Source: JBGTNQ01 sp964646785 (lineage in GTDB: Bacteria > Patescibacteriota > Minisyncoccia > Phycocordibacterales > Zambryskibacteraceae). Taken from it: a stretch of 19,116 nt of DNA. The notes under the pieces were generated by a model, which did not search any database, was not told where the DNA came from, and saw only the letters and a list, made by a program, of their open reading frames with translations. The stretch spans positions 1 to 19,116 of the forward strand of contig CAZYGU010000017.1 of NCBI GenBank assembly GCA_964646785.1, given 5' to 3'. The first letter of the stretch is position 1. Each line of letters begins with the position of its first letter. A program made the translations under genes and the position numbers. This document shows, in pieces, positions 11,925 to 19,116 of this stretch.

Positions 11925-13202
11925 TTACTTATACAGCTTACTTCTCATTACCCTATGATATGCAATAGCGAATCGATGTGCCTCACTATTTGCGAGTAAT
12001 ATCTCTCGTGACCATGTATTCACCGTTACTTTTTTCCCAATAAAATCTTTTGGTTTATGCTTCTCGTCTTTAACGACTGATACTATTTCAATATCAAATC
12101 CCTTTTCAGAAAGTACTGCTTTTGCAACATTTACCTGTGCTTCTCCCCCATCAATTACAATAAGATCCGGTAACCTCCAAGATAAGTGACCAAGTCGTCG
12201 ACGAAGTACTTCAGATAAATTCTTTGTGTCATCAATAGTAATACCTTTTTCATCACCTTGAATTTTAAATTTTCGATATTCTTTTTTTTCAATTTCCCCA
12301 CCTTCAATAACAACCATAACACCCACCGTTGATGTTCCTGAAATATGGGCAATATCATATGCTTCAATACGAAATGGCAATCCCTTCTGATGTGCCATTT
12401 CAGGCGTAAGCTCTGCCTTAATCAACGATACATCCCGAATATGATTAAGAGAAAATAATGTACGCTTTATTTTTTCAGCACTTTCAAATTCTTTTTCTCT
12501 AGCACAAAGTTTCATATCTTTTTCAAGATTCTTTTTAACTTGTTCTATCTTTCCAGAAAAGAACAACTCAATATTTTTAATAGTTTTCTCATACTGCTTT
12601 ACAGTAACTTCACCAGTACATACACCAGGACATAATCCAATCTGTCTGTTAAAACATGGCCTTGGAATATTATTTTGAGTTTTTGTTTTTGATTTATCTG
12701 CAACGTTAAATGGGACACATTTGTCGCGAAATGGAAATATTTTTCTTACAATTTTAAGTGCTTCTCGTAGCTGTTCTCCGTGTGGAAATGGCCCCGCAAT
12801 AAATCGAGCCTGATAGTCACTACTAACTCCCATCGATAGTTCTCTTCCACGTTTAATGATCACCCTTGGAAACTCTTCATCAGTAATAACAACAAAATTA
12901 TAACTTCGATTGTCCTTTTCTTTTGTATTATAAACTGGTTGATGTGTTTTAATGGTATGAGCTTCTAAAATTAAAGCCTCAAGCACTGAATGTGTTTTAA
13001 CATAATCTATATTAGTTGCTTCCTCGATCATCTTTACGAGAAAGGGTCCCCTTGTATCAATAAGATCACGAGAAAAGTAACTTCGAACTCTATCTCGAAG
13101 TGATGTTGCCTTACCAACATAGAGAATGTCTTTTCCTTTTTTGAAAAAATATATCCCTGGTTCGTCAGGTAATGTATAGGTATTAAAATCTTTACGGTTC
13201 AT
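11925..13202 (-). CDS. uvrC: excinuclease ABC subunit C, short form without C-terminal HhH domain
   Basis: 425 residues against about 590-610 for typical UvrC. It makes the dual incision around UvrB-marked lesions. The N-terminal GIY-YIG nuclease is at 12-95 (EPGIYFF, ILYVGKATSLRDRVRSYF). A cysteine-bearing region follows (PCFNRQIGLCPGVCTG). The UVR motif that binds UvrB is at about 215-245. The RNase H-like nuclease runs from about 275, with the expected acidic/His residues D283 (AYDIAH), D351 (LIVIDGG) and H409 (EAHRFA). The protein stops 16 residues after that histidine, so the tandem helix-hairpin-helix DNA-binding domain is absent. There is no frameshift remnant: a promoter starts 20 bases after the stop. 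Both nuclease sites are intact, so activity is likely, with altered DNA engagement. Start codon ATG has only a weak AGG upstream. Confidence 0.93.
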   Translation of the reverse strand: MNRKDFNTYTLPDEPGIYFFKKGKDILYVGKATSLRDRVRSYFSRDLIDTRGPFLVKMIEEATNIDYVKTHSVLEALILEAHTIKTHQPVYNTKEKDNRSYNFVVITDEEFPRVIIKRGRELSMGVSSDYQARFIAGPFPHGEQLREALKIVRKIFPFRDKCVPFNVADKSKTKTQNNIPRPCFNRQIGLCPGVCTGEVTVKQYEKTIKNIELFFSGKIEQVKKNLEKDMKLCAREKEFESAEKIKRTLFSLNHIRDVSLIKAELTPEMAHQKGLPFRIEAYDIAHISGTSTVGVMVVIEGGEIEKKEYRKFKIQGDEKGITIDDTKNLSEVLRRRLGHLSWRLPDLIVIDGGEAQVNVAKAVLSEKGFDIEIVSVVKDEKHKPKDFIGKKVTVNTWSREILLANSEAHRFAIAYHRVMRSKLYK

Positions 13203-13233
13203 ACTTGGTTTGACCTAAACTCTGAATATCATA

Positions 13234-13273
13234 CAAGAGAAAACCTGCTTTGCACGCATGCAAAACAGGTTTT
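13234..13273 (-). terminator. terminator-like hairpin of the mini-gene
   Basis: Stem AAAACCTG (13240-13247) with CAGGTTTT (13266-13273) continues past a mismatch as TTTGCA/TGCAAA around CGCA. On the minus strand the stem runs into TTTTCTCTTG. It lies 21 bases after the stop of the 43-codon gene and upstream of uvrC. Confidence 0.55.
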
Positions 13274-13294
13274 ATCCTCAAGAGGGGATGTTTA

Positions 13295-13426
13295 CTATTT
13301 TCGCAGAAACAACGCGAAACGAAGTGCAGAAGCCATCATCTTGCGGTACCGCCGAAAACTCATTGGCGATACAACATAGTGACTGGCATGGTACGGTGCC
13401 GCTCTACGCAGACGAATCAAAACCAT
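13295..13426 (-). CDS. 43-residue arginine-rich basic mini-protein
   Basis: A small open frame between uvrA and uvrC with a complete set of expression signals. The promoter is TTGATT-17-TATAAT (13473-13501), Shine-Dalgarno GGGAGG (13433-13438) lies six bases before ATG 13426, and a terminator-like hairpin follows. The product has eight Arg, two Lys and no Asp or Glu, so it is very basic. It begins MVLIRLRRAAPYH and ends with SFRRYRKMMASALRFALFLRK-type residues, an amphipathic, possibly helical tail. Codons such as CGT and CTG differ from the AT-rich uvr genes and suggest good expression. It could be a ribosome-associated or nucleic-acid-binding peptide; I do not recognise it, and it is not bL34 or bL36. 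An upstream in-frame ATG at 13432 lies too close to the Shine-Dalgarno. The region has some hairpins (CGCC/GGCG, GGCA/TGCC), so a noncoding RNA is the main alternative. Confidence 0.5.
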   Translation of the reverse strand: MVLIRLRRAAPYHASHYVVSPMSFRRYRKMMASALRFALFLRK

Positions 13427-13472
13427 ACTCATCCTCCCGGAAGGTAACATGGAACAGAACTAAACGAAGTTT

Positions 13473-13501
13473 ATTATACCCCATTCTAAAATATAAATCA
13501 A
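13473..13501 (-). promoter_or_regulatory. promoter of the 43-codon mini-gene
   Basis: Minus-strand -35 TTGATT (13496-13501), 17-bp spacer and perfect -10 TATAAT (13473-13478). The -35 overlaps the uvrA stop codon (TGA at 13498-13500). Confidence 0.7.
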
Positions 13502-16143
13502 TGCTTCTTGAGTACTCGTTTTAAATACTTACCTGTATGAGATTTTGCAACATTTGCGACATATTCTGGAGTTCCTGCTGCAACAAGACTTCCACCACCT
13601 GACCCGCCCTCTGGCCCAATATCAATAATGTAATCTGCACTCTTAATGAAATCCATACTATGTTCAATAACAACAACAGTATTTCCTTTCTCGACAAGCT
13701 TTTGAAGAATTTCAATAAGCTTCTTAACATCATCATAATGAAGCCCGATGGTTGGTTCATCGAGAAGATATATTGTCTTTTGTGTATGTGGACGATACAA
13801 CTCTGATGAAATTTTTACTCGTTGCGCTTCCCCACCAGAAAGTGTTGTTGCAGATTGACCCAGTTCTAGGTATCCAAGACCTACATCATTCATGGTTTTT
13901 AACCGATCATAAATGGCTGGTATTTCCACAAAGAAATCGAGTGCTTCTTCTACAGTCATTTTTAAAACATCGTAAATGCTTTTCTTTTTATACTTCACTT
14001 CAAGCGTTTCTTTGGTAAATCTTTTACCATTACATACATCACAGGGTACATACACAGTAGGAAGAAAATGCATCTCAACTTCTATAACACCATTACCTTG
14101 GCAAGTTTCGCAGCGCCCCCCTTTCACATTGAATGAAAATCGATTTGCCTTCCAACCACGAACACGTGCTTCAGGACTTTCGGCGAACAGCTCACGAATA
14201 AACGTAAACGCACCTGTATACGTAGCTGGATTTGAACGTGGTGTTCTCCCAATAGCGGACTGATCGATCAAGATAGATCGCCCCAAATATTCACTTCCTG
14301 TAAAAGATTTTACGTTGTAAATTTCTGCAGATCGATATCGTCTGTCAAATCGAGCTTGAAGATTTTTATACAAAAGTTCATACACAAATGAAGATTTTCC
14401 TGACCCAGATACACCAGTTACAGCAGTTAATCGACCAAGTGGAATATCAACATTAAGATTTTTAATATTAAAAATATTTCCACCTCTAATAGAAATTTTT
14501 CCTTTTTCCTCAGTTCTTCTTACAGCGGGGACTTCGACGGATTCTTCGCCACGCAAGTATGCAAGTGTTCGCGAACCAGAATCATTTTTCTTTGCGAGTA
14601 ATAACTTACTCAAATAATCAGACACAACAACCTCACCACCGTGCACCCCTGCACCGGGACCAATATCGATAATGTAATCAGACGCAAAAATAGTATCTTC
14701 ATCATGCTCAACAACAATAATTGTGTTTCCAAGATCCCTCAAGTTAAGTAGGGTTTGAATCAAACGGTCATTATCACGAGAATGGAGGCCAATAGTCGGC
14801 TCATCAAGCACATAGAGAGCTCCCACAAGACCGCTACCAAGCTGACTAGCGAGACGAATACGCTGTGCTTCACCACCCGAGAGAGTATGCGCTCGTCTAT
14901 CAAGTGATAAATACTCAATCCCAACATTAATCATGAACTCAAGTCGTGACTCAATCTCCTTTAGTACAACCTTTGAAATATTTTTTTCACGAGCAGTGAG
15001 CTTTGCTTTTTTAAAGAACTCATCTGAGTCTTTGATTGACATACTTGTGATATCAACAATATTTTTTCCAGCAACAAGCACATGAAGAGCTTCAGGTCGA
15101 AGTCGTGCACCTTTGCATACAGGACAAAGTTCATCACCAAAAAAATGTCTGGTTCCAAGACCGTTACATGTTGGGCATGCTCCGTATGGTGAGTTAAATG
15201 AAAACAGACGTGGTTCAACTTCTGGATATGAGTATCCATCATTTGGACATGATAGCTTTGACGACATAACAAACTCATTTTCTGTGTTTGCTTTATTGTT
15301 ACTTTTTTCTTCGACGGTATTACCTTTTTGTTTAATATCTCTGAAAATAATTTTTACGAGGCCTTCTGATTCCTCGAGTGCTTTTTCCAGTGATTCAGAG
15401 AGTCTCTCTTCGGCAGACTTTGCATCATCAGTAAAATCATGAATATTGATTTGATCAACTAACACATCAATATCATGTCTTTTTGTTTTTGAAAGAATAA
15501 TCTGATCACGAAGTTTTTTCCGAACACCATCAACAAGCACTTCTGAGTACCCTTTCCCTAGTAGATCATATAGTAATTGGTAATACTCACCTTTCCTTCC
15601 CCTTACAACTGGTGCAAAAATCTCGGTATAAATTGGAAATGTAAGATTCGTTTTAACTTTTGCTAAATTAGATAGCTTTGTTTGAATTTTTTCAAGAATA
15701 ACATTCTTGATTTCTTCGTTAGAAAGACGTTTTATTTCTTCACCGCAAATGAGGCAGTGTGGATGCCCAATACGTGCATAGAGAATGCGAAGATAATCAT
15801 ATATCTCAGTAATTGTTGCTACAGTAGAACGAGGGTTATTTGATCGAGATTTTTGATCAATTGAAATTGCAGGTGAAAGTCCAATAATTTCATCAACATC
15901 TGGCTTTTGCATCTGACGAAGAAATTGCCGTGCATATGACGAAAGTGATTCTACATATCGTCTCTGACCTTCAGCAAAAATAGTATCAAAAGCAAGTGAT
16001 GACTTTCCTGATCCTGATAAACCAGTAAATACCACCATCTTGTTTCGTGGCATTTCCACAGTAATATTTTTTAAGTTATGAGTACGAGCACCCTTAACAA
16101 TAATCTTTTCATCTTGTTTTTGATTCTGTTTGTGTTCTTTCAT
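13498..16143 (-). CDS. uvrA: excinuclease ABC subunit A
   Basis: 881 residues; family proteins are usually 930-950. Damage-sensing ABC ATPase that loads UvrB. Walker A1 GLSGSGKSS is at 41-49. The first zinc site is CLICGEE (about 110); a CPTCNG...CPVCKG pair follows in the first insert; the ABC signature LSGGEAQRIRLAS and Walker B DEPTIGLHS come next. The second half has Walker A2 GVSGSGKSS, the zinc module CETCQG...CDVCNG, LSGGEAQRVKIS and DEPTIGLHYDD. Both ATPase halves and the UvrB-interaction region are intact. The frame extends upstream to a TTG at 16194, but ATG 16143 (MKEHKQNQ, then KIIVKGARTHNLKNI) matches family N-termini. There is no Shine-Dalgarno; an AT-rich CATATATAT just upstream may serve as -10 for a short-leader mRNA. 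It ends in TGA, which shows standard stop usage. Confidence 0.96.
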   Translation of the reverse strand: MKEHKQNQKQDEKIIVKGARTHNLKNITVEMPRNKMVVFTGLSGSGKSSLAFDTIFAEGQRRYVESLSSYARQFLRQMQKPDVDEIIGLSPAISIDQKSRSNNPRSTVATITEIYDYLRILYARIGHPHCLICGEEIKRLSNEEIKNVILEKIQTKLSNLAKVKTNLTFPIYTEIFAPVVRGRKGEYYQLLYDLLGKGYSEVLVDGVRKKLRDQIILSKTKRHDIDVLVDQINIHDFTDDAKSAEERLSESLEKALEESEGLVKIIFRDIKQKGNTVEEKSNNKANTENEFVMSSKLSCPNDGYSYPEVEPRLFSFNSPYGACPTCNGLGTRHFFGDELCPVCKGARLRPEALHVLVAGKNIVDITSMSIKDSDEFFKKAKLTAREKNISKVVLKEIESRLEFMINVGIEYLSLDRRAHTLSGGEAQRIRLASQLGSGLVGALYVLDEPTIGLHSRDNDRLIQTLLNLRDLGNTIIVVEHDEDTIFASDYIIDIGPGAGVHGGEVVVSDYLSKLLLAKKNDSGSRTLAYLRGEESVEVPAVRRTEEKGKISIRGGNIFNIKNLNVDIPLGRLTAVTGVSGSGKSSFVYELLYKNLQARFDRRYRSAEIYNVKSFTGSEYLGRSILIDQSAIGRTPRSNPATYTGAFTFIRELFAESPEARVRGWKANRFSFNVKGGRCETCQGNGVIEVEMHFLPTVYVPCDVCNGKRFTKETLEVKYKKKSIYDVLKMTVEEALDFFVEIPAIYDRLKTMNDVGLGYLELGQSATTLSGGEAQRVKISSELYRPHTQKTIYLLDEPTIGLHYDDVKKLIEILQKLVEKGNTVVVIEHSMDFIKSADYIIDIGPEGGSGGGSLVAAGTPEYVANVAKSHTGKYLKRVLKKH

Positions 16144-16237
16144 TTGATATATATGCAGAAACGTCCCCAGAGTCTGCTCTAGGGTTTCATACAAAGCTCA
16201 TTCTAGCATGGTTTAAAACTTTCACCAGTAAGTGAAA

Positions 16238-16266
16238 TTGACTTTTTGTATATTTCGTGCTAAAAA
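16238..16266 (+). promoter_or_regulatory. promoter of the 16301-16906 gene
   Basis: -35 TTGACT (16238-16243), 17-bp spacer and extended -10 TGC-TAAAAA (16258-16266). The leader of about 28 bases ends with GAGGAG (16291-16296) four bases before the ATG. Confidence 0.55.
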
Positions 16267-16300
16267 TTTTCAAGAAAATCCACCCTTTGAGAGGAGTCTC

Positions 16301-16906
16301 ATGCGGCCAAACAGTATCGATGAAGGTATGCGTAACGGCATTGTTACCGAAACGCTACTCGACATCTACAAGCACAAAGATAAAATCGATGAAGAACGTG
16401 TCACACTGAAATGGGTGGAGCCATTCATTTTTGTGTGCATCGTCCTGATTGTGACAGCAATTGCTTTGTCAGCAAAGCAAGAAATTGTCCTCTCAAGCAT
16501 CATGCTCATTGTTGTTTGTTTTCAGTGGGTTCGAAGTACACCCCTCCTTGATGTATCAGAAACAGGGAAATTTTTGACTCGCTGTGTAGAACTTTCCCTA
16601 CTTCTGAGTGGCCCTGACTTTGTCATTAAAGATGCTGAGAAATCAGATCTTGATGACGCAGTGCTTCAGTTTCTAGAAGAACAAGCAGAAACTTTGGAGA
16701 GACGGCGTCTTGAGCAAAGTAGCGAAGAAGAAATAGAATACATGGAAGAATCATTTCGAAATTTGCGAAACTTATTTGCAAATTTCGATTTCAGTTCTTT
16801 CTATTCTGCTGATACGTATCTCCATCGAGCAAGAAAGCAGTTGAAGCCTACATCGATTCAAGATATCCATCGCAGGCGAACAAAGGGGAAAATGAGACTC
16901 ATTTAG
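16301..16906 (+). CDS. two-TM membrane protein with cytoplasmic coiled-coil tail, unknown
   Basis: 201 residues from ATG 16301, chosen because of GAGGAG four bases upstream; the frame is open to a GTG at 16232, but that lies inside the promoter. An N-terminal soluble stretch (1-38) is followed by two closely spaced hydrophobic helices (about 40-57 and 62-78, PFIFVCIVLIVTAIALS and IVLSSIMLIVVCFQWV) forming a hairpin. A soluble tail follows with a highly charged helical part (113-158, LEEQAETLERRRLEQSSEEE) suggestive of coiled coil, and a basic end (HRARKQLKP, HRRRTKGKMR). Both termini are probably cytoplasmic. I do not recognise a family. It is the only plus-strand gene in the right half and is divergent from uvrA, with its own promoter and terminator, so a link to repair is not implied. 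Confidence 0.8.
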   Translation: MRPNSIDEGMRNGIVTETLLDIYKHKDKIDEERVTLKWVEPFIFVCIVLIVTAIALSAKQEIVLSSIMLIVVCFQWVRSTPLLDVSETGKFLTRCVELSLLLSGPDFVIKDAEKSDLDDAVLQFLEEQAETLERRRLEQSSEEEIEYMEESFRNLRNLFANFDFSSFYSADTYLHRARKQLKPTSIQDIHRRRTKGKMRLI

Positions 16907-16913
16907 ACTATTG

Positions 16914-16944
16914 CACCCATTCCAGATTTTGGAATGGGTGTTTT
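16914..16944 (+). terminator. terminator of the two-TM membrane protein gene
   Basis: A 10-bp perfect stem CACCCATTCC (16914-16923) with GGAATGGGTG (16931-16940) and a 7-base loop, then TTTTG. It starts eight bases after the stop codon. Confidence 0.82.
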
Positions 16945-16984
16945 GTTATTAGAATTGAAAGGAGAACCTTAATAACAATTCAAG

Positions 16985-19021
16985 CTAATCAGAAGTTTCA
17001 GCTTTTAAACGAGCCTCCATTTCTGCAATTTCATCGCGTAGTATTGCTGCAGTTTCAAAATCAAGAATCTTTACTGCTGCATTCATTTGAATTTCCTTTT
17101 TACGGATTAATTTTCGAGGGTTTTTCTTAAACGCTTCTTCCTCGATCGCAAGCTCACTTGCAACCGTTTTCTTATGTTCTCTATTTAGCCCGTCAGTGAT
17201 ATCCTTAATTTGTTTAATAATAGTTTTTGGAGTGATACCGTGTTTTTTATTGTATGCAAGCTGAATCGTTCTTCTTCGATTTGTCTCATTCATTGCTCTC
17301 TCCATCGAACCGGTCACATTATCTGCATATAACGTTACTCGTCCTTCAACGTTTCGAGCTGCGCGGCCAATAATCTGTATCAGAGAAGTCTCAGATCGAA
17401 GAAATCCCTCCTTATCAGCATCGAGAATACCGATAAATTTTACCTCAGGTAAATCAAGTCCTTCTCGAAGAAGGTTTACTCCTACCAAGCAGTCGAATTC
17501 CCCTTTTCGAAAAGCAGTCAAAATCTCAATACGTTCCATTGTTTTAATGTCACTGTGGACATACTGAGACTTAATCTTTTTTTCCTTTAAATACTCAGCT
17601 AAATCTTCTGCCATCTTCTTAGTTAAAGTTGTTGCAATAACACGACCTCCAGTTTTAATAACTTTTTGTGTTTCTGTAATAAAATCCTTGATCTGCCCAG
17701 GATAATTTCCTTTTTCGCTCACAGGTTTTACTGTAATTTCAGGATCAATGAGACCAGTTGGTCGAATAACCTGCTCCACGATTTGCTCACTGTGTTCAGC
17801 TTCGTATTTACTTGGTGTTGCAGATGTAAAAATTACCTGACCGACACGTTTTTCAAATTCATTAAATTGAAGTGGACGATTATCTCGTGCACTAGGAAGA
17901 CGAAAACCGTGCTCAATCAATGTATTCTTTCGCGATTGATCTCCAGCGTACATAGCGCCAATCTGAGGCACAGTAACATGGGATTCATCAATAATTGTTA
18001 GAAAATCAGGAGTTCCATCTGCTGTATGTGGAAAATACGAAAGAAGCGTTTCAGGTGCCTCACCAGGAAGCTTTCCAGCAAAATGTCGGGAATAGTTTTC
18101 GATACCTGAGCAGTATCCAATTTCCTTAATCATAGCAAGGTCATATGTCGTACGACGTTTGAGACGCTCAGCTTCAAGAAGTTTTTTTTCTTCATCAAAC
18201 TCCTTTAGTCGCTCATCAAGTTCATGTTTAATATCTTTTGCGGCTCGTTCAATTTCACTTTTTTCTGTAATAAAGTGTTTTGCTGGGAACAAGAAAAACA
18301 CAGAGACATCTTGTAGTACTGTTCGTGAGACTGCATCAATTTTTTGAATAGAACGTATTTCATTCGCGTCAACTTCGAGCCTATACACCACTCGTTCAGA
18401 AACCGGCATAATTTCAATTGCATTTCCTAAAGCCCTAAATGTTCCAGGAGTAAGGTCAGCGTTTGTTCGCTCGAAATGAATAGCAATAAGCTTCCGAAGG
18501 AATTCAGATCGTGACAATGCATCACCTTTTGCGATTTTAAGGTTTACTTTCTCGTATTCAATAGGACTTCCTAAACCATAAATACACGAAACAGAAGCCA
18601 CAATAATGACATCCCTTCGTGTAAGCAGCGCCTGAGTTGATGCGTGTCTTAATCGATCAATTTCTTCATTGATTTGTGCATCCTTCTCGATATATGTATC
18701 AGTAACCGGCATATAAGCTTCTGGCTGATAGTAATCATAGTAAGAAACGAAATAATGCACCTCGTTTTCTGGGAAAAATTCTTTGTACTCTTGTGCTAAT
18801 TGTGCTGCAAGCGTTTTATTGTGAGCAATAACTAATGTTGGTTTTTGCATCTGCGCGATAACATTCGCTGCAGTAAATGTCTTTCCTGATCCAGTCACAC
18901 CCAAAAGGGTCTGGAATCCCATTCCTTCTTTCAGTCCAGCCACGAGCTCTTTAATCGCCTTTGGCTGATCCCCCGCTGGCTCATATTCACTTTTGAGGAT
19001 AAATTTCTGAGGACCTTTCAT
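16985..19021 (-). CDS. uvrB: excinuclease ABC subunit B
   Basis: 678 residues, typical. DNA-damage-verifying helicase-like ATPase that receives DNA from UvrA and recruits UvrC. FILKSEYEPAGDQPKAIKEL is at 7-26. Walker A GVTGSGKT is at 41-48. The Tyr-rich beta-hairpin region YYDYYQPEAYMP and ASVSCIYGLG follow. DESHV (motif II), TSATPSKYE, and the helicase motifs VGVNLLREGLDLPEV and QIIGRAARN are all present. The C-terminal UVR motif (about 635-670, KILDFETAAILRDEI) binds UvrC. The frame is open 14 codons further to 19063, but that would run into the upstream terminator hairpin; ATG 19021 (MKGPQKFIL) aligns with family starts. TATACT (19030-19035) lies eight bases before it, so the leader would be only 1-2 bases and there is no Shine-Dalgarno. 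No clear terminator follows the stop. Confidence 0.97.
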   Translation of the reverse strand: MKGPQKFILKSEYEPAGDQPKAIKELVAGLKEGMGFQTLLGVTGSGKTFTAANVIAQMQKPTLVIAHNKTLAAQLAQEYKEFFPENEVHYFVSYYDYYQPEAYMPVTDTYIEKDAQINEEIDRLRHASTQALLTRRDVIIVASVSCIYGLGSPIEYEKVNLKIAKGDALSRSEFLRKLIAIHFERTNADLTPGTFRALGNAIEIMPVSERVVYRLEVDANEIRSIQKIDAVSRTVLQDVSVFFLFPAKHFITEKSEIERAAKDIKHELDERLKEFDEEKKLLEAERLKRRTTYDLAMIKEIGYCSGIENYSRHFAGKLPGEAPETLLSYFPHTADGTPDFLTIIDESHVTVPQIGAMYAGDQSRKNTLIEHGFRLPSARDNRPLQFNEFEKRVGQVIFTSATPSKYEAEHSEQIVEQVIRPTGLIDPEITVKPVSEKGNYPGQIKDFITETQKVIKTGGRVIATTLTKKMAEDLAEYLKEKKIKSQYVHSDIKTMERIEILTAFRKGEFDCLVGVNLLREGLDLPEVKFIGILDADKEGFLRSETSLIQIIGRAARNVEGRVTLYADNVTGSMERAMNETNRRRTIQLAYNKKHGITPKTIIKQIKDITDGLNREHKKTVASELAIEEEAFKKNPRKLIRKKEIQMNAAVKILDFETAAILRDEIAEMEARLKAETSD

Positions 19022-19029
19022 AGATATGT

Positions 19030-19035
19030 AGTATA
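19030..19035 (-). promoter_or_regulatory. candidate -10 box of uvrB
   Basis: Minus-strand TATACT (five of six consensus bases) eight bases before the chosen uvrB ATG. No good -35 was found at 16-18 bp; the region there is part of the upstream terminator U-tract. Confidence 0.35.
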
Positions 19036-19041
19036 GCGATT

Positions 19042-19081
19042 CACAGCAAAAACAAAACCCCACTCTTATGAGTGGGGTTTT
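19042..19081 (-). terminator. terminator upstream of uvrB
   Basis: A 12-bp perfect stem AAAACCCCACTC (19054-19065) with GAGTGGGGTTTT (19070-19081) around TTAT. The minus-strand exit is TTTTGTTTTTGC. It ends a gene entering from the right edge and isolates uvrB. Confidence 0.78.
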
Positions 19082-19090
19082 GAAAAAGTT

Positions 19091-19116
19091 TTATACTTCT
19101 TCATCTCCTTGGTTTT
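19091..19116 (-). CDS. possible 3' end of a gene entering from the right edge
   Basis: On the minus strand one frame reads NQGDEEV then TAA (19091-19093), 10 bases before the strong terminator at 19054-19081. An acidic tail ending just before a terminator fits a real gene end, but only about eight codons are visible, so neither the family nor the frame can be confirmed. Confidence 0.35.

Noticed and set aside
13250..13524. Two plus-strand frames in the uvrA-uvrC intergenic region
   Set aside because: They run antisense through the terminator hairpin and the mini-gene promoter. The minus strand carries the promoter, Shine-Dalgarno and terminator instead.
16945..16984. GTTATTA/TAATAAC and GAATTG/CAATTC complementary pairs with an AAAGGAGA between them
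   Set aside because: The two pairings exclude each other, have no U-tract, and the Shine-Dalgarno-like run has no start codon in range. Probably chance in a short AT-rich spacer.
1..19116. CRISPR arrays, insertion sequences, integrase/attachment sites, toxin-antitoxin pairs
   Set aside because: I looked for spaced direct repeats, terminal inverted repeats and transposase or recombinase signatures and saw none. The repeats present are terminator hairpins.

Overview
The window most likely comes from a Candidate Phyla Radiation (Patescibacteria, Parcubacteria-like) genome or metagenome bin. The sequence is AT-rich and densely packed. Neither tRNA gene encodes its CCA end. A small SWIB-domain protein is present. 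One secreted protein carries a Trp-rich block (AWWKPTNWF) just after its signal peptide, a type I associate with Parcubacteria. UGA is read as stop (uvrA ends in TGA), so this is not a code-25 lineage such as Gracilibacteria or Absconditabacteria. The lineage is inferred from these traits, not from a phylogeny.

Layout. Positions 1-260 hold tRNA-Ala(UGC) and hairpins. Positions 258-1367 hold two minus-strand unknown genes, one secreted. Positions 1476-3097 form a hisS/tRNA-His(GUG) unit ending in a strong terminator. Positions 3125-4781 hold a nucleoside phosphorylase overlapping a HAD phosphatase, closed by a bidirectional terminator. Positions 4791-6885 hold minus-strand genes for an aspartoacylase-family amidohydrolase and a phosphoribosyltransferase-like protein. 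Positions 7017-8513 hold a complete histidine ammonia-lyase on the minus strand. A 100-N scaffold gap (8535-8634) follows, then the 3' end of an unknown plus-strand gene and a SWIB gene. Positions 9354-9674 hold an unknown plus-strand gene. From 9723 to the end almost everything is minus strand: a membrane bPH2/AlbA_2 fusion, ddl, a candidate noncoding RNA, uvrC, a 43-codon basic mini-gene, uvrA and uvrB. One unknown two-TM gene on the plus strand lies between uvrA and uvrB, and the tail of another gene sits at the right edge.

Functionally this is a housekeeping segment: histidine decoding (HisRS with its tRNA), nucleotide excision repair (UvrA, UvrB and a C-terminally short UvrC), peptidoglycan precursor synthesis (Ddl) and salvage. 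The most interesting points are: (i) a HisRS whose motif 2 resembles the divergent alphaproteobacterial type, 56 bp upstream of a tRNA-His with A73 instead of C73; (ii) a compact transcription unit with its own promoter and terminator between uvrC and ddl that looks like a structured noncoding RNA; (iii) a 43-codon arginine-rich mini-gene with promoter, Shine-Dalgarno and terminator between uvrA and uvrC; (iv) a recurrent leaderless arrangement in which a -10 box lies exactly six bases before the start codon of several genes; (v) the membrane bPH2-AlbA_2 fusion. I see no CRISPR array, insertion sequence, phage module or other obvious mobile element.
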